A stretch of 46,720 bases of DNA from an uncultured Parabacteroides sp. GTDB taxonomy: Bacteria; Bacteroidota; Bacteroidia; Bacteroidales; Tannerellaceae. The stretch is taken from positions 1 to 46,720 of the forward strand of contig CALCST010000015.1 in NCBI GenBank assembly GCA_937894065.1, written 5' to 3'. The notes beneath the pieces were generated by a model that made no database searches, had not been told where the DNA came from, and saw only the letters and a program-made list of their open reading frames with translations. This document shows positions 1 to 8,064 of the stretch, in pieces. The position numbers and the translations under genes were made by a program. Positions within the stretch are counted from its first letter, which is position 1. Every line of letters starts with the position of its first letter.

Positions 1-200
1 CTCGTAAGCCGGGTTCTATCGGTGCTTGTTCTTACCCTGCAAAGGTATTCAAGGGCATGCGCATGGGTGGACACATGGGTAACGAACGTGTAACTATCCA
101 GAACTTGCAGGTGATCAAGGTAATGCCGGAACATAATCTTCTTTTGTTGAAGGGTTCTGTTCCAGGAGCAAAAGGTTCAATCTTATTAATTCAAAAGTAA
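1..200 (+). CDS. rplC: 50S ribosomal protein L3 (uL3), 3' end only
   Basis: The first complete codon is at base 3 and the frame reads RKPGSIGACSYPAKVFKGMRM and onward to a stop at 198-200. This is the conserved C-terminal part of uL3, including the GMRMGGHMGNERVTIQNLQV segment. uL3 is an early assembly protein of the large subunit that binds 23S rRNA near its 3' end and reaches toward the peptidyl transferase centre. The 5' end lies outside the window. The stop codon overlaps the rplD start by one base (TAATG), so the two are translationally coupled, as expected in the S10 operon. Confidence 0.97.
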   Translation, partial: RKPGSIGACSYPAKVFKGMRMGGHMGNERVTIQNLQVIKVMPEHNLLLLKGSVPGAKGSILLIQK

Positions 201-829
201 TGGAACTGAGCGTATTAAATATTAAAGGTGAAGATACCGGAAGAAAGGTAACTTTGAACGATGCTATCTTCGGCATTGAACCGAATGATCATGCGATCTA
301 CTTGGACGTTAAGCAGTTTTTGGCTAATCAGCGTCAGGGAACACATAAGTCAAAAGAAAGAAGTGAAGTATCAGGTAGTACACGTAAATTAATCCGCCAG
401 AAAGGTGGTGGTGGTGCACGCCGTGGTGATATCAATTCTCCTCTTTTGGTAGGTGGTGGCCGTGTTTTCGGTCCTCGTCCACGTACTTATGAGTTCAAAT
501 TGAACAAGAAAGTAAAGAGCTTGGCTCGTAAGTCAGCTTTGTCTTACAAAGCACAGAATAATGCAATTGTTGTAGTTGAAGACTTCACTATGGAAGCTCC
601 TAAAACTAAAGAATTTATAACAATTGCTAAAAACCTAAAAGTTGCTGACAAAAAGCTGCTTATGGTTTTACCAGAGAAGAATAATTGTGTATATTTGTCT
701 GCTCGCAATTTGAACAAGGCAAATATTGTAACAGTATCAGATCTTAACACTTATAACGTGCTTGATGCAGCTAATGTTGTTTTGACTGAAAGTTCTGTTG
801 CAGCTATTGAAAAACTGTTTAACGCATAA
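200..829 (+). CDS. rplD: 50S ribosomal protein L4 (uL4)
   Basis: 209 residues, the normal bacterial uL4 length. The long basic loop around residues 45-95 (GGGGARRGDINSPLLVGGG, then VFGPRPRTYEFKLNKK) is the extension that lines the nascent-peptide tunnel with uL22. The globular domain follows to the C-terminus. In E. coli L4 also represses its own operon; no such control is visible here because the operon leader is outside the window. The ATG shares its first base with the rplC stop. Confidence 0.98.
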   Translation: MELSVLNIKGEDTGRKVTLNDAIFGIEPNDHAIYLDVKQFLANQRQGTHKSKERSEVSGSTRKLIRQKGGGGARRGDINSPLLVGGGRVFGPRPRTYEFKLNKKVKSLARKSALSYKAQNNAIVVVEDFTMEAPKTKEFITIAKNLKVADKKLLMVLPEKNNCVYLSARNLNKANIVTVSDLNTYNVLDAANVVLTESSVAAIEKLFNA

Positions 830-840
830 GGAGTAAAGAA

Positions 841-1134
841 ATGGGAATTATCATTAAGCCTATAGTAACTGAGAAGCAGACAGCGATTACAGAAAAGTTC
901 GCTAATCGTTTTGGTTTTCGCGTTTCTCCTAATGCCAACAAATTGGAGATCAAAAAAGCAGTAGAAAGCATGTATAACGTTACAGTAGTTGATGTGAATA
1001 CCATCAACTACTCTGGTAAGAAAAAAAGCCGTTATACTAAGTCTGGTATCATCAATGGTAAGCAGGCAGCTTTCAAGAAAGCAATCGTAACGTTGAAAGA
1101 AGGAGAAACAATTGATTTCTTTAGTAATATCTAA
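841..1134 (+). CDS. rplW: 50S ribosomal protein L23 (uL23)
   Basis: 97 residues beginning MGIIIKPIVTEKQ, the typical uL23 N-terminus with the IVTEK motif, followed by the basic loop GKKKSRYTKSG at about residues 58-68. uL23 sits at the tunnel exit and is the docking site for trigger factor and SRP. The gap after rplD is 11 nt and holds a modest purine-rich ribosome site (AAGGAG, 829-834). Confidence 0.98.
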   Translation: MGIIIKPIVTEKQTAITEKFANRFGFRVSPNANKLEIKKAVESMYNVTVVDVNTINYSGKKKSRYTKSGIINGKQAAFKKAIVTLKEGETIDFFSNI

Positions 1135-1142
1135 AAAAAGAA

Positions 1143-1967
1143 ATGGGAATACGTAAATTAAAGCCCACAACACCGGGGCAGAGACACAAAGTTATTGGTG
1201 CATTTGATAAAATCACTGCAAGTACACCAGAGAAGTCTCTTGTAGTAGGTAAGAAAAGTACAGGTGGTCGTAACAACACTGGTAAAATGACAATGCGTTA
1301 CATCGGTGGCGGTCACAAACAGAAGTACAGATTTATCGATTTCAAGAGAAACAAAGATGGCATTCCTGCAACAGTTAAATCAATCGAGTACGATCCAAAC
1401 CGTACATCACGTATTGCACTGTTGTATTACGCTGACGGAGCTAAAAGTTATATCATCGCTCCTAATGGATTGGAAGTTGGCCAGACAGTGGTTTCAGGTA
1501 GCGATGCAGCTCCTGAGGTAGGTAATACTTTGCCAATGGCAAATATACCTGTAGGTACAATTATTCACAATATTGAGCTTCGTCCTGGACAGGGTGCTAA
1601 ATTAGTACGTTCTGCAGGTGCTTTTGCTCAGCTGACTTCAAAAGAAGGTGCTTATGCAATCATTAAGATGCCTTCTGGTGAAACTAGAAAGATTCTTGCC
1701 GCTTGTAAAGCTACAATCGGTGCAGTAGGTAACTCAGACCATGGTCTTGAAAAATCAGGTAAAGCCGGTCGTTCTAGATGGTTAGGTCGTCGTCCACACA
1801 ACCGTGGTGTTGTAATGAACCCAGTTGATCACCCAATGGGTGGTGGTGAAGGACGTGCTTCAGGAGGTCATCCAAGATCACGCAATGGCTTGTATGCTAA
1901 GGGCTTGAAGACAAGAGCTCCGAAGAAACATTCTTCAAAATATATTATTGAAAGAAGAAAGAAATAA
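1143..1967 (+). CDS. rplB: 50S ribosomal protein L2 (uL2)
   Basis: 274 residues, full length. It has the SH3-like and OB-like RNA-binding halves and the conserved C-terminal block VDHPMGGGEGRASGGHPRSR, in which H230 corresponds to the histidine near the peptidyl transferase centre (His229 in E. coli). uL2 is a primary 23S-binding protein needed for subunit association and peptide-bond formation. It starts 8 nt after rplW. Confidence 0.98.
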   Translation: MGIRKLKPTTPGQRHKVIGAFDKITASTPEKSLVVGKKSTGGRNNTGKMTMRYIGGGHKQKYRFIDFKRNKDGIPATVKSIEYDPNRTSRIALLYYADGAKSYIIAPNGLEVGQTVVSGSDAAPEVGNTLPMANIPVGTIIHNIELRPGQGAKLVRSAGAFAQLTSKEGAYAIIKMPSGETRKILAACKATIGAVGNSDHGLEKSGKAGRSRWLGRRPHNRGVVMNPVDHPMGGGEGRASGGHPRSRNGLYAKGLKTRAPKKHSSKYIIERRKK

Positions 1968-1987
1968 TCTGATTAATTGAGTAAACT

Positions 1988-2257
1988 ATGAGTCGTTCAT
2001 TAAAAAAAGGCCCGTATATTAATGTAAAGCTTGAAAAGAAAGTTCTTGCAATGAATGAATCAGGCAAGAAAGCTGTAGTTAAGACATGGGCAAGAGCTTC
2101 AATGATTTCGCCTGATTTTGTAGGCCATACTATTGCAGTTCATAATGGAAATAAATTTATTCCTGTTTTTGTAACCGAAAATATGGTTGGTCATAAGTTA
2201 GGAGAATTCTCTCCAACTCGTACATTCCGTGGCCATGCCGGTAACAAGAAAAAATAA
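1988..2257 (+). CDS. rpsS: 30S ribosomal protein S19 (uS19)
   Basis: 89 residues beginning MSRSLKKGPYI, with the conserved core ARASMISPDFVGHTIAVHNG and the C-terminal FSPTRTFRGHAGNKKK. uS19 lies in the head of the small subunit, pairs with uS13 and contacts A-site tRNA and bridge B1a. Usual position between rplB and rplV. Confidence 0.98.
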   Translation: MSRSLKKGPYINVKLEKKVLAMNESGKKAVVKTWARASMISPDFVGHTIAVHNGNKFIPVFVTENMVGHKLGEFSPTRTFRGHAGNKKK

Positions 2258-2301
2258 TCGGTAAGCAGGAATCTAACAACTGAAAAAAAAGAATCTAAAA
2301 A

Positions 2302-2712
2302 ATGGGTGCTAGAAAAAGAATATCAGCTGAAGCAAGAAAAGAAGCCCAAAAGACCATGTACTTCGCAAAATTGCGCAACGTACCTACTTCTCCTCGCAAA
2401 ATGCGTTTGGTAGTAGACATGGTTCGTGGAATGGAAGTATTCCGTGCACTTGGTGTTTTGAAGTTTTCTAATAAAGAAGCTGCAGCAAGAGTAGAAAAGT
2501 TGCTTCGTTCAGCAATTGCCAATTGGGAGCAGAAAAATGAACGTAAAGCAGAAGCAGGTGAGTTGTATATTTCTTCAATCAGTGTTGATTGTGCAACAAC
2601 TTTGAAGAGAATGCGTCCTGCTCCTCAGGGAAGAGGTTACAGAATTCGCAAACGTTCGAACCATGTAACTCTGTTTGTAGATACACTTAGTAAAAAAGAT
2701 ACTCAAAATTAA
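2302..2712 (+). CDS. rplV: 50S ribosomal protein L22 (uL22)
   Basis: 136 residues. The core VPTSPRKMRLVVDMVRGM and the C-terminal beta-hairpin RMRPAPQGRGYRIRKRSNHVTL are diagnostic. This hairpin lines the exit tunnel opposite uL4 and is where macrolide-resistance changes arise in other bacteria; nothing unusual is visible in it here. An N-terminal extension of roughly 20 residues (MGARKRISAEARKEAQKTM) relative to the E. coli protein is present. Confidence 0.98.
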   Translation: MGARKRISAEARKEAQKTMYFAKLRNVPTSPRKMRLVVDMVRGMEVFRALGVLKFSNKEAAARVEKLLRSAIANWEQKNERKAEAGELYISSISVDCATTLKRMRPAPQGRGYRIRKRSNHVTLFVDTLSKKDTQN

Positions 2713-2719
2713 TTTGTAG

Positions 2720-3451
2720 ATGGGACAAAAAGTTAATCCGGTTAGTAATCGTTTAGGAATCATCCGTGGTTGGGATTCCAATTGGTATGGCGGCAAAAAT
2801 TACGGAGATACTTTGTTAGAAGATAGCAAAATCCGTAAGTATCTTAATGCCCGTCTTGCAAAAGCAAGTGTATCTCGTATCGTTATCGAACGTACGTTGA
2901 AGTTGATAACAATCACAGTTTGTACATCTCGTCCAGGTATCATCATCGGTAAAGGTGGTCAGGAAGTTGACAAGTTGAAAGAAGAGTTGAAGAAGATCAC
3001 TGATAAGGATGTTCAGATCAATATCTTTGAAGTTAAAAGACCTGAATTGGACGCTGTAATTGTTGCAAACAATATTGCTCGTCAGCTTGAAGGTAAAATT
3101 GCATACCGTCGTGCTATCAAAATGGCTATAGCATCTACTATGAGAATGGGTGCAGAAGGTATCAAAATTCAAGTTTCTGGTCGTTTGAATGGAGCAGAAA
3201 TGGCTCGTTCAGAAATGTATAAGGAAGGTAGAACTCCGTTGCACACATTCAGAGCAGATATCGATTATGCTTTGGCTGAAGCGTTGACAAAGGTTGGTTT
3301 GCTGGGTGTTAAGGTTTGGATCTGCCGTGGTGAAGTATATGGTAAGCGTGATCTTGCTCCTTCATTCACTGCTGCAAAAGAATCTGGCCGTAGAAATGAA
3401 GCCGGTGGCAACAGAGATAAAAACTTCAAGAGAAAAAAAGCTAATCGTTAA
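2720..3451 (+). CDS. rpsC: 30S ribosomal protein S3 (uS3)
   Basis: 243 residues. It contains the type II KH domain with its GxxG loop (RPGIIIGKGGQEVDKL, about residues 73-88) and the C-terminal domain ending in a basic tail (RNEAGGNRDKNFKRKKANR). uS3 forms part of the mRNA entry channel and helicase with uS4 and uS5. It starts 7 nt after rplV. Confidence 0.98.
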   Translation: MGQKVNPVSNRLGIIRGWDSNWYGGKNYGDTLLEDSKIRKYLNARLAKASVSRIVIERTLKLITITVCTSRPGIIIGKGGQEVDKLKEELKKITDKDVQINIFEVKRPELDAVIVANNIARQLEGKIAYRRAIKMAIASTMRMGAEGIKIQVSGRLNGAEMARSEMYKEGRTPLHTFRADIDYALAEALTKVGLLGVKVWICRGEVYGKRDLAPSFTAAKESGRRNEAGGNRDKNFKRKKANR

Positions 3452-3471
3452 ACGTTAGAATTAAAGTAGAG

Positions 3472-3906
3472 ATGTTACAACCTAAGAAAACCAAGTTCAG
3501 AAGACAGCAGAAAGGCCGTATGAAGGGTGAAGCTCAGCGCGGTAATCAGCTTGCCTTCGGATCTTTTGGAATAAAGTCATTAGAAAATAAATGGATTACC
3601 GGTCGTCAGATCGAAGCTGCCCGTATTGCAGTAACACGTTACATGCAGCGTCAGGGTCAGGTTTGGGTTCGTATTTTCCCAGACAAACCAATCACTAAGA
3701 AGCCTGCTGAAGTGCGTATGGGTAAAGGTAAAGGTAATCCAGAAGGATTTGTTGCTCCTGTTACTCCAGGTCGTCTTATTTTCGAAATCGAAGGTGTTCC
3801 TTTCGATGTTGCTAAAGAAGCTTTGCGTTTAGCAGCTCAGAAGCTTCCTGTAACAACAAAGTTTGTTGTGAGACGTGATTATGATATGCAAAATCAAAAT
3901 GCGTAA
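3472..3906 (+). CDS. rplP: 50S ribosomal protein L16 (uL16)
   Basis: 144 residues beginning MLQPKKTKFRRQQKGRMKG, with conserved RMGKGKGNPEGFVAPV and RLAAQKLPVTTKFV blocks. uL16 is a late assembly protein near the A-site and peptidyl transferase centre. It is spaced 20 nt from rpsC and followed directly by rpmC. Confidence 0.98.
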   Translation: MLQPKKTKFRRQQKGRMKGEAQRGNQLAFGSFGIKSLENKWITGRQIEAARIAVTRYMQRQGQVWVRIFPDKPITKKPAEVRMGKGKGNPEGFVAPVTPGRLIFEIEGVPFDVAKEALRLAAQKLPVTTKFVVRRDYDMQNQNA

Positions 3907-3912
3907 TTGGTT

Positions 3913-4110
3913 ATGAAGATTGCAGAAATTAGAGAATTAAGCACAAGCGAGTTGCTTGAAAGAGTAAATGCAGAGGTTGCTGCTTACGAAGCTAAGTTGA
4001 TTAACCACAGCATTACTCCGAGTGAAAATCCTGCTCAGATTAAACAACAACGCAGGATGATTGCGCGCATGAAAACTGAATTGCGCCAGAGAGAACTTAA
4101 CAACAAATAA
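3913..4110 (+). CDS. rpmC: 50S ribosomal protein L29 (uL29)
   Basis: 65 residues beginning MKIAEIRELSTSELLERV, a two-helix protein at the tunnel exit next to uL23. The reading frame is open from an in-frame TTG at 3907 immediately after the rplP stop, but the ATG at 3913 matches the family's usual N-terminus and is chosen. It ends RQRELNNK. Confidence 0.96.
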   Translation: MKIAEIRELSTSELLERVNAEVAAYEAKLINHSITPSENPAQIKQQRRMIARMKTELRQRELNNK

Positions 4111-4119
4111 TTGAGCCTG

Positions 4120-4377
4120 ATGGAAACTAGAAATTTAAGAAAAGAAAGAACGGGCGTGGTTACTAGCAACAAGATGGAAAAAACTATCACAGTTGCTATT
4201 AAATGGAAAGAAAAACATCCCATTTATGGTAAGTTCGTTAATAAGACGAAGAAATATCATGCTCACGACGAAAAGAATGAATGCAACATTGGCGATACCG
4301 TAAGAATTATGGAAACTCGTCCTTTGAGCAAAACAAAAAGATGGAGATTAGTTCAAATAATCGAAAGGGCTAAGTAA
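4120..4377 (+). CDS. rpsQ: 30S ribosomal protein S17 (uS17)
   Basis: 85 residues beginning METRNLRKERTGVVTSNKMEKT, an OB-fold protein that binds the 5' domain of 16S rRNA. The conserved signature GDTVRIMETRPLSKTKRWR is present near the C-terminus. An upstream in-frame TTG at 4111 adds three residues (MSL); the ATG at 4120 fits family alignments better. Confidence 0.96.
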   Translation: METRNLRKERTGVVTSNKMEKTITVAIKWKEKHPIYGKFVNKTKKYHAHDEKNECNIGDTVRIMETRPLSKTKRWRLVQIIERAK

Positions 4378-4378
4378 C

Positions 4379-4744
4379 ATGATACAACAAGAATCAAGAT
4401 TAGTAGTAGCTGATAATAGCGGTGCAAAAGAAGCTTTGTGTATCCGCGTTTTGGGTGGTACTAGAAAGCGTTATGCTACAGTAGGTGATATTATCGTAGT
4501 AGCTATTAAGAGCGTTATCCCATCAAGTGATGTAAAGAAGGGTGCCGTTTCTAAAGCTGTTATAGTTCGCACAAAGAAAGAAATCCGCCGTCCGGATGGT
4601 TCTTACATCCGTTTTGATGATAATGCATGTGTGTTGTTGAATGCGAGCGGTGATATTCGTGGTAGCCGTATTTTCGGTCCGGTTGCCAGAGAACTTCGTG
4701 CAACAAACATGAAAATTGTTTCTCTTGCACCAGAAGTACTTTAA
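4379..4744 (+). CDS. rplN: 50S ribosomal protein L14 (uL14)
   Basis: 121 residues with the signature MIQQESRLVVADNSGAKEA at the N-terminus and the ending FGPVARELR, then MKIVSLAPEVL. uL14 forms intersubunit bridge B8 and is the target of the silencing factor RsfS. It begins one nucleotide after the rpsQ stop. Confidence 0.98.
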   Translation: MIQQESRLVVADNSGAKEALCIRVLGGTRKRYATVGDIIVVAIKSVIPSSDVKKGAVSKAVIVRTKKEIRRPDGSYIRFDDNACVLLNASGDIRGSRIFGPVARELRATNMKIVSLAPEVL

Positions 4745-4766
4745 TATTTCGTAAAATTAAAGAGTA

Positions 4767-5087
4767 ATGAGCAAATTACATATCAAAAAAGGCGATATAG
4801 TTTTTGTTAATACTGGCGAAGACAAAGGTAAAACAGGTCGTGTTTTGCAGGTTCTTGTAAAAGAAAACCGTGCCGTTGTTGAAGGTATTAATATAGTATC
4901 AAAGCATACTAAGCCTAATGCAAAGAATCCTCAGGGAGGAATCGAGAAAAAAGAAGCTCCTATTCATATTTCAAACCTGAATGTTATCGATCCTAAGTCA
5001 GGTAAACCGACACGCATTGGTCGTAAACTTAATGAAGCAGGTGCTTTAGTGCGTTATTCAAAAAAATCAGGGGAGGAAATTAAGTAA
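4767..5087 (+). CDS. rplX: 50S ribosomal protein L24 (uL24)
   Basis: 106 residues with an N-terminal KOW motif (KKGDIVFVNTGEDKGKTGRV, residues 7-26). uL24 is one of the two initiators of large-subunit assembly and binds the 5' end of 23S rRNA. Its stop overlaps the rplE ATG by one base (TAATGA), indicating coupled translation. Confidence 0.98.
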   Translation: MSKLHIKKGDIVFVNTGEDKGKTGRVLQVLVKENRAVVEGINIVSKHTKPNAKNPQGGIEKKEAPIHISNLNVIDPKSGKPTRIGRKLNEAGALVRYSKKSGEEIK

Positions 5088-5644
5088 TGAGCAATACAGC
5101 CAGTCTTAAGAAAGAATATCAGGATAGAATTGTTCCTGCTTTAACTAAGGAGTTTGGATACAAGTCTGTCATGCAGGTTCCTGTTTTGAAAAAGATTGTA
5201 ATCAATCAGGGACTTGGTATGGCTGTTGCAGATAAAAAAATCATTGATGTTGCTATCAGTGAATTGACTGCAATTACAGGCCAGAAAGCTGTTGCTACAG
5301 TTTCTAAGAAGGATATCTCAAACTTCAAGTTGCGTAAAAAGATGCCTATTGGTGTTATGGTAACTCTACGTCGTGAGCAGATGTATGAATTCTTGGAAAG
5401 ACTAGTTCGCATCGCATTGCCTCGTATCCGTGACTTCAAAGGTATTGAAGGAAAATTGGATGGACGCGGAAATTATACATTAGGTATCCAGGAACAAATC
5501 ATTTTCCCAGAAATTAATATCGACAATATTACAAAAATATTGGGAATGAATATTACCTTTGTAACCTCAGCAAAAACTGACGAAGAAGGTTACGCTTTGT
5601 TGAGAGAATTTGGTTTGCCTTTTAAAAACGCAAAAAAAGACTAA
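5087..5644 (+). CDS. rplE: 50S ribosomal protein L5 (uL5)
   Basis: 185 residues. Conserved blocks include VLKKIVINQGLGMA, FKLRKKMPIGVMVTLR and FPEINIDNITKILGMNITFVT. uL5 binds 5S rRNA in the central protuberance and touches P-site tRNA. Full length and in its usual position between uL24 and uS14. Confidence 0.98.
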   Translation: MSNTASLKKEYQDRIVPALTKEFGYKSVMQVPVLKKIVINQGLGMAVADKKIIDVAISELTAITGQKAVATVSKKDISNFKLRKKMPIGVMVTLRREQMYEFLERLVRIALPRIRDFKGIEGKLDGRGNYTLGIQEQIIFPEINIDNITKILGMNITFVTSAKTDEEGYALLREFGLPFKNAKKD

Positions 5645-5650
5645 GTAGTT

Positions 5651-5920
5651 ATGGCTAAGGAATCAATGAAGGCCCGTGAGGTTAAAAGAGCAAAGCTAGT
5701 TGCAAAATATGCAGCTAAAAGAGCAGAATTGAAAGCTGCTGGTGATTATGAAGCTTTGCAGTCTTTGCCTAAAAATGCTTCTCCTGTTCGTTTGCACAAT
5801 CGTTGCAAAATCACAGGACGTCCGAAAGGTTATATCCGCCAGTTCGGTATTTCTCGTATTCAGTTGCGTGAAATGGCATCTCAAGGTTTAATTCCGGGTG
5901 TTAAGAAAGCAAGTTGGTAA
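5651..5920 (+). CDS. rpsN: 30S ribosomal protein S14 (uS14), zinc-free form
   Basis: 89 residues ending RQFGISRIQLREMASQGLIPGVKKASW. The family core reads NRCKITGRPKGYIRQFG with a single cysteine; the CxxC...CxxC zinc knuckle of the short S14 form is absent, so this is the long, zinc-independent type. It functions in the head of the small subunit with uS3 and uS10 and assembles late. Confidence 0.97.
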   Translation: MAKESMKAREVKRAKLVAKYAAKRAELKAAGDYEALQSLPKNASPVRLHNRCKITGRPKGYIRQFGISRIQLREMASQGLIPGVKKASW

Positions 5921-5942
5921 GAGATATTTTTTTAGTTTAAAT

Positions 5943-5966
5943 ATTGTCCGGAGTGTCCGGATCAAT
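5943..5966 (+). promoter_or_regulatory. Hairpin between rpsN and rpsH
   Basis: Two copies of the self-complementary hexamer TCCGGA (5947-5952 and 5956-5961) separated by GTG form a six-pair stem, extended outward by ATTG/CAAT with one bulged base. It lies in the 62-nt gap between rpsN and rpsH, which is unusually long for this tightly packed operon. It could be an RNA-protein control site or a processing site; S8 controls the spc operon in E. coli, but no link is shown here. Confidence 0.45.
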
Positions 5967-5982
5967 TTAATTAATTATTTTT

Positions 5983-6378
5983 ATGACAGATCCTATTGCA
6001 GATTATTTGACAAGATTGCGTAATGCGATCAAAGCTAAGCACAGAGTCGTTGAAGTGCCAGCGTCAAATTTAAAGAAAGAGATCACAAAGATCCTTTTCG
6101 ACAAGGGCTACATTCTTAATTTCAAGTTTGTAGAAGATGGTCCTCAAGGTACAATCAAGATTGCCTTGAAGTATGACTTGGTAAATAAAGTTAATGCAAT
6201 CAAGAAACTTGAGAGAGTTTCTACTCCAGGTTTGCGTAAGTACACTGGCTACAAAGACATGCCGAGAGTATTGAATGGTTTGGGTATTGCCGTTCTTTCA
6301 ACTTCTAAAGGTGTAATGACTGACAAGGAAGCTCGCGATTTGAAAATTGGTGGCGAAGTATTGTGTTATGTTTATTAA
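5983..6378 (+). CDS. rpsH: 30S ribosomal protein S8 (uS8)
   Basis: 131 residues beginning MTDPIADYLTRLRNAIKA, with the C-terminal rRNA-binding motif VLSTSKGVMTDKEARDLKIGG. uS8 is a primary binder of the 16S central domain (helix 21). In E. coli it represses the spc operon by binding its mRNA; the hairpin just upstream at 5943-5966 is a candidate for an equivalent role but has no demonstrated similarity. Confidence 0.98.
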   Translation: MTDPIADYLTRLRNAIKAKHRVVEVPASNLKKEITKILFDKGYILNFKFVEDGPQGTIKIALKYDLVNKVNAIKKLERVSTPGLRKYTGYKDMPRVLNGLGIAVLSTSKGVMTDKEARDLKIGGEVLCYVY

Positions 6379-6396
6379 TGTTAGGAGGAATTAAGA

Positions 6397-6948
6397 ATGT
6401 CAAGAATAGGTAAATTACCAATCCATGTTCCAGCTGGTGTAACAGTTACTATCAAGGATAATGTAGTAGCAGTTAAAGGTCCTAAAGGCGAACTTGAACA
6501 GGTTGTAAATCCTGATATCAAAGTAACTTTAGAAAATGGTGTTATCACTTTAACTAGACCTTCTGACGAAAAGAATCATCGTGCATTGCACGGATTGTAT
6601 CGTGCTTTGATTCACAATATGGTTGTAGGTGTTTCTGAAGGTTACAAAAAGGAACTTGAACTTGTAGGTGTCGGTTACCGTGTTTCTAATACAGGTCAGT
6701 TGCTTGATCTTTCTTTGGGTTATACTCATAATATTTACATGCAGTTGCCTAAAGAAGTTAAGGTTGAAACAAAATCAGAGAGAAATAAGAACCCTCTTAT
6801 TATCCTTGAATCTGCTGACAAGCAGTTAATTGGTCAGATTTGTGCAAAGATTCGTTCATTCCGTATGCCAGAACCTTATAAAGGTAAAGGTATTAAGTTT
6901 GTGGGTGAAGAAATTCGCAGAAAGTCTGGTAAATCAGCAGGTAAGTAA
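6397..6948 (+). CDS. rplF: 50S ribosomal protein L6 (uL6)
   Basis: 183 residues with the duplicated fold typical of uL6 and the C-terminal signature PEPYKGKGIKFVGEEIRRKSGKS. It lies at the base of the stalk near the factor-binding site. The start is fixed by a full Shine-Dalgarno sequence, AGGAGGA at 6383-6389, seven nucleotides before the ATG, which is exceptional among its neighbours. Confidence 0.98.
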   Translation: MSRIGKLPIHVPAGVTVTIKDNVVAVKGPKGELEQVVNPDIKVTLENGVITLTRPSDEKNHRALHGLYRALIHNMVVGVSEGYKKELELVGVGYRVSNTGQLLDLSLGYTHNIYMQLPKEVKVETKSERNKNPLIILESADKQLIGQICAKIRSFRMPEPYKGKGIKFVGEEIRRKSGKSAGK

Positions 6949-6969
6949 TCTACGTAAACTGAAATTATC

Positions 6970-7314
6970 ATGACAACGAAGCAAGAAAGACGATTAAAAA
7001 TAAAAGCAGGTGTTAGAGGTAAAGTTTCAGGTACTGCTGAACGTCCTCGCCTGACTGTGTTTAGAAGCAATAAGCAGATCTATGCACAGGTAATTGATGA
7101 TACTACAGGTAAGACTTTGGCTTCAGCTTCTTCTTTGAAAATGGAAGTGAAAGCTCCTAAAAAAGAAATTGCAGCTAAGGTTGGTGAATTGATCGCAAAA
7201 AATGCTCAGGAAGCTGGCGTTCAGTCTGTAGTTTTTGACCGTAACGGTTACTTGTATCACGGAAGAATTAAAGAATTGGCAGATGCTGCACGTAACGGCG
7301 GCCTTAAATTTTAA
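6970..7314 (+). CDS. rplR: 50S ribosomal protein L18 (uL18)
   Basis: 114 residues. Conserved features are GTAERPRLTVFRSNKQIYAQVIDD and the C-terminal VVFDRNGYLYHGRIKELADAAR. uL18 recruits 5S rRNA to the large subunit together with uL5. Confidence 0.98.
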   Translation: MTTKQERRLKIKAGVRGKVSGTAERPRLTVFRSNKQIYAQVIDDTTGKTLASASSLKMEVKAPKKEIAAKVGELIAKNAQEAGVQSVVFDRNGYLYHGRIKELADAARNGGLKF

Positions 7315-7319
7315 TGAAG

Positions 7320-7838
7320 ATGGCAGGAGTAAATAATAGAGTAAAATCAACCAACGACTTAGAGTTGAAGGACAGATTGGTTGCAATCAACCGCGTAACT
7401 AAAGTTACTAAAGGTGGTCGTACATTTAGTTTTGCTGCTATTGTAGTAGTAGGTAACGAAGATGGTATCATCGGTTGGGGCTTAGGTAAAGCAGGTGAAG
7501 TTACAACAGCTATCGCTAAAGGTGTAGAAGCTGCAAAGAAGAATTTGATTCGTGTTCCGGTTCATAAAGGTACAATTCCTCACGAACAGCTAGCTAAGTT
7601 TGGTGGTGCTAAGGTTTTGATCAAACCTGCATCTCACGGTACTGGTGTTAAAGCCGGTGGTGCTATGCGTGCTGTTTTGGAAAGTGTAGGTATTACTGAC
7701 GTTTTGGCTAAGTCTAAAGGATCTTCAAACCCTCATAACTTGGTAAAAGCTACTATAGCTGCTTTGAATGAGTTGAGAAGTCCGTTTACTGTAGCTCAGA
7801 ATCGTGGCGTATCTGTAGAAAAAGTATTTAGAGGTTAA
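7320..7838 (+). CDS. rpsE: 30S ribosomal protein S5 (uS5)
   Basis: 172 residues from the ATG at 7320 (MAGVNNRVKSTNDLELKD). A second ATG two codons upstream (7314, MKMAG) overlaps the rplR stop by one base and cannot be excluded. The double-stranded RNA-binding-like domain contains VTKVTKGGRTFSFAAIVVVG, the loop where spectinomycin-resistance changes map in other species; the loop is intact here. uS5 shapes the mRNA entry channel and translational fidelity. Confidence 0.97.
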   Translation: MAGVNNRVKSTNDLELKDRLVAINRVTKVTKGGRTFSFAAIVVVGNEDGIIGWGLGKAGEVTTAIAKGVEAAKKNLIRVPVHKGTIPHEQLAKFGGAKVLIKPASHGTGVKAGGAMRAVLESVGITDVLAKSKGSSNPHNLVKATIAALNELRSPFTVAQNRGVSVEKVFRG

Positions 7839-7857
7839 TTTAGGGAGGATTTTATTT

Positions 7858-8034
7858 ATGGCAACTATTAAAGTAAAGCAGGTAAAAAGTAGAATTAAGT
7901 GCCCTAAAGATCAGAAAAGAACTTTGGATGCGCTAGGTTTGAAAAAAATGAATCAGGTAGTTGAACATGAAGCTAGCCCAGCAATCTTGGGTATGGTTGA
8001 AAAAGTTAAACACTTGGTTTCTGTTGAAAAGTAA
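7858..8034 (+). CDS. rpmD: 50S ribosomal protein L30 (uL30)
   Basis: 58 residues beginning MATIKVKQVKSRIKCPKDQK and ending KHLVSVEK. This is the small one-domain bacterial uL30, with the typical TLDALGLKKMNQVV motif. It is preceded by a strong ribosome site (GGGAGGA, 7843-7849, eight nucleotides from the ATG). It sits between rpsE and rplO as in most bacteria. Confidence 0.96.
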   Translation: MATIKVKQVKSRIKCPKDQKRTLDALGLKKMNQVVEHEASPAILGMVEKVKHLVSVEK

Positions 8035-8064
8035 TATTAAAGTAGAAACATTAAATTGTACGAT

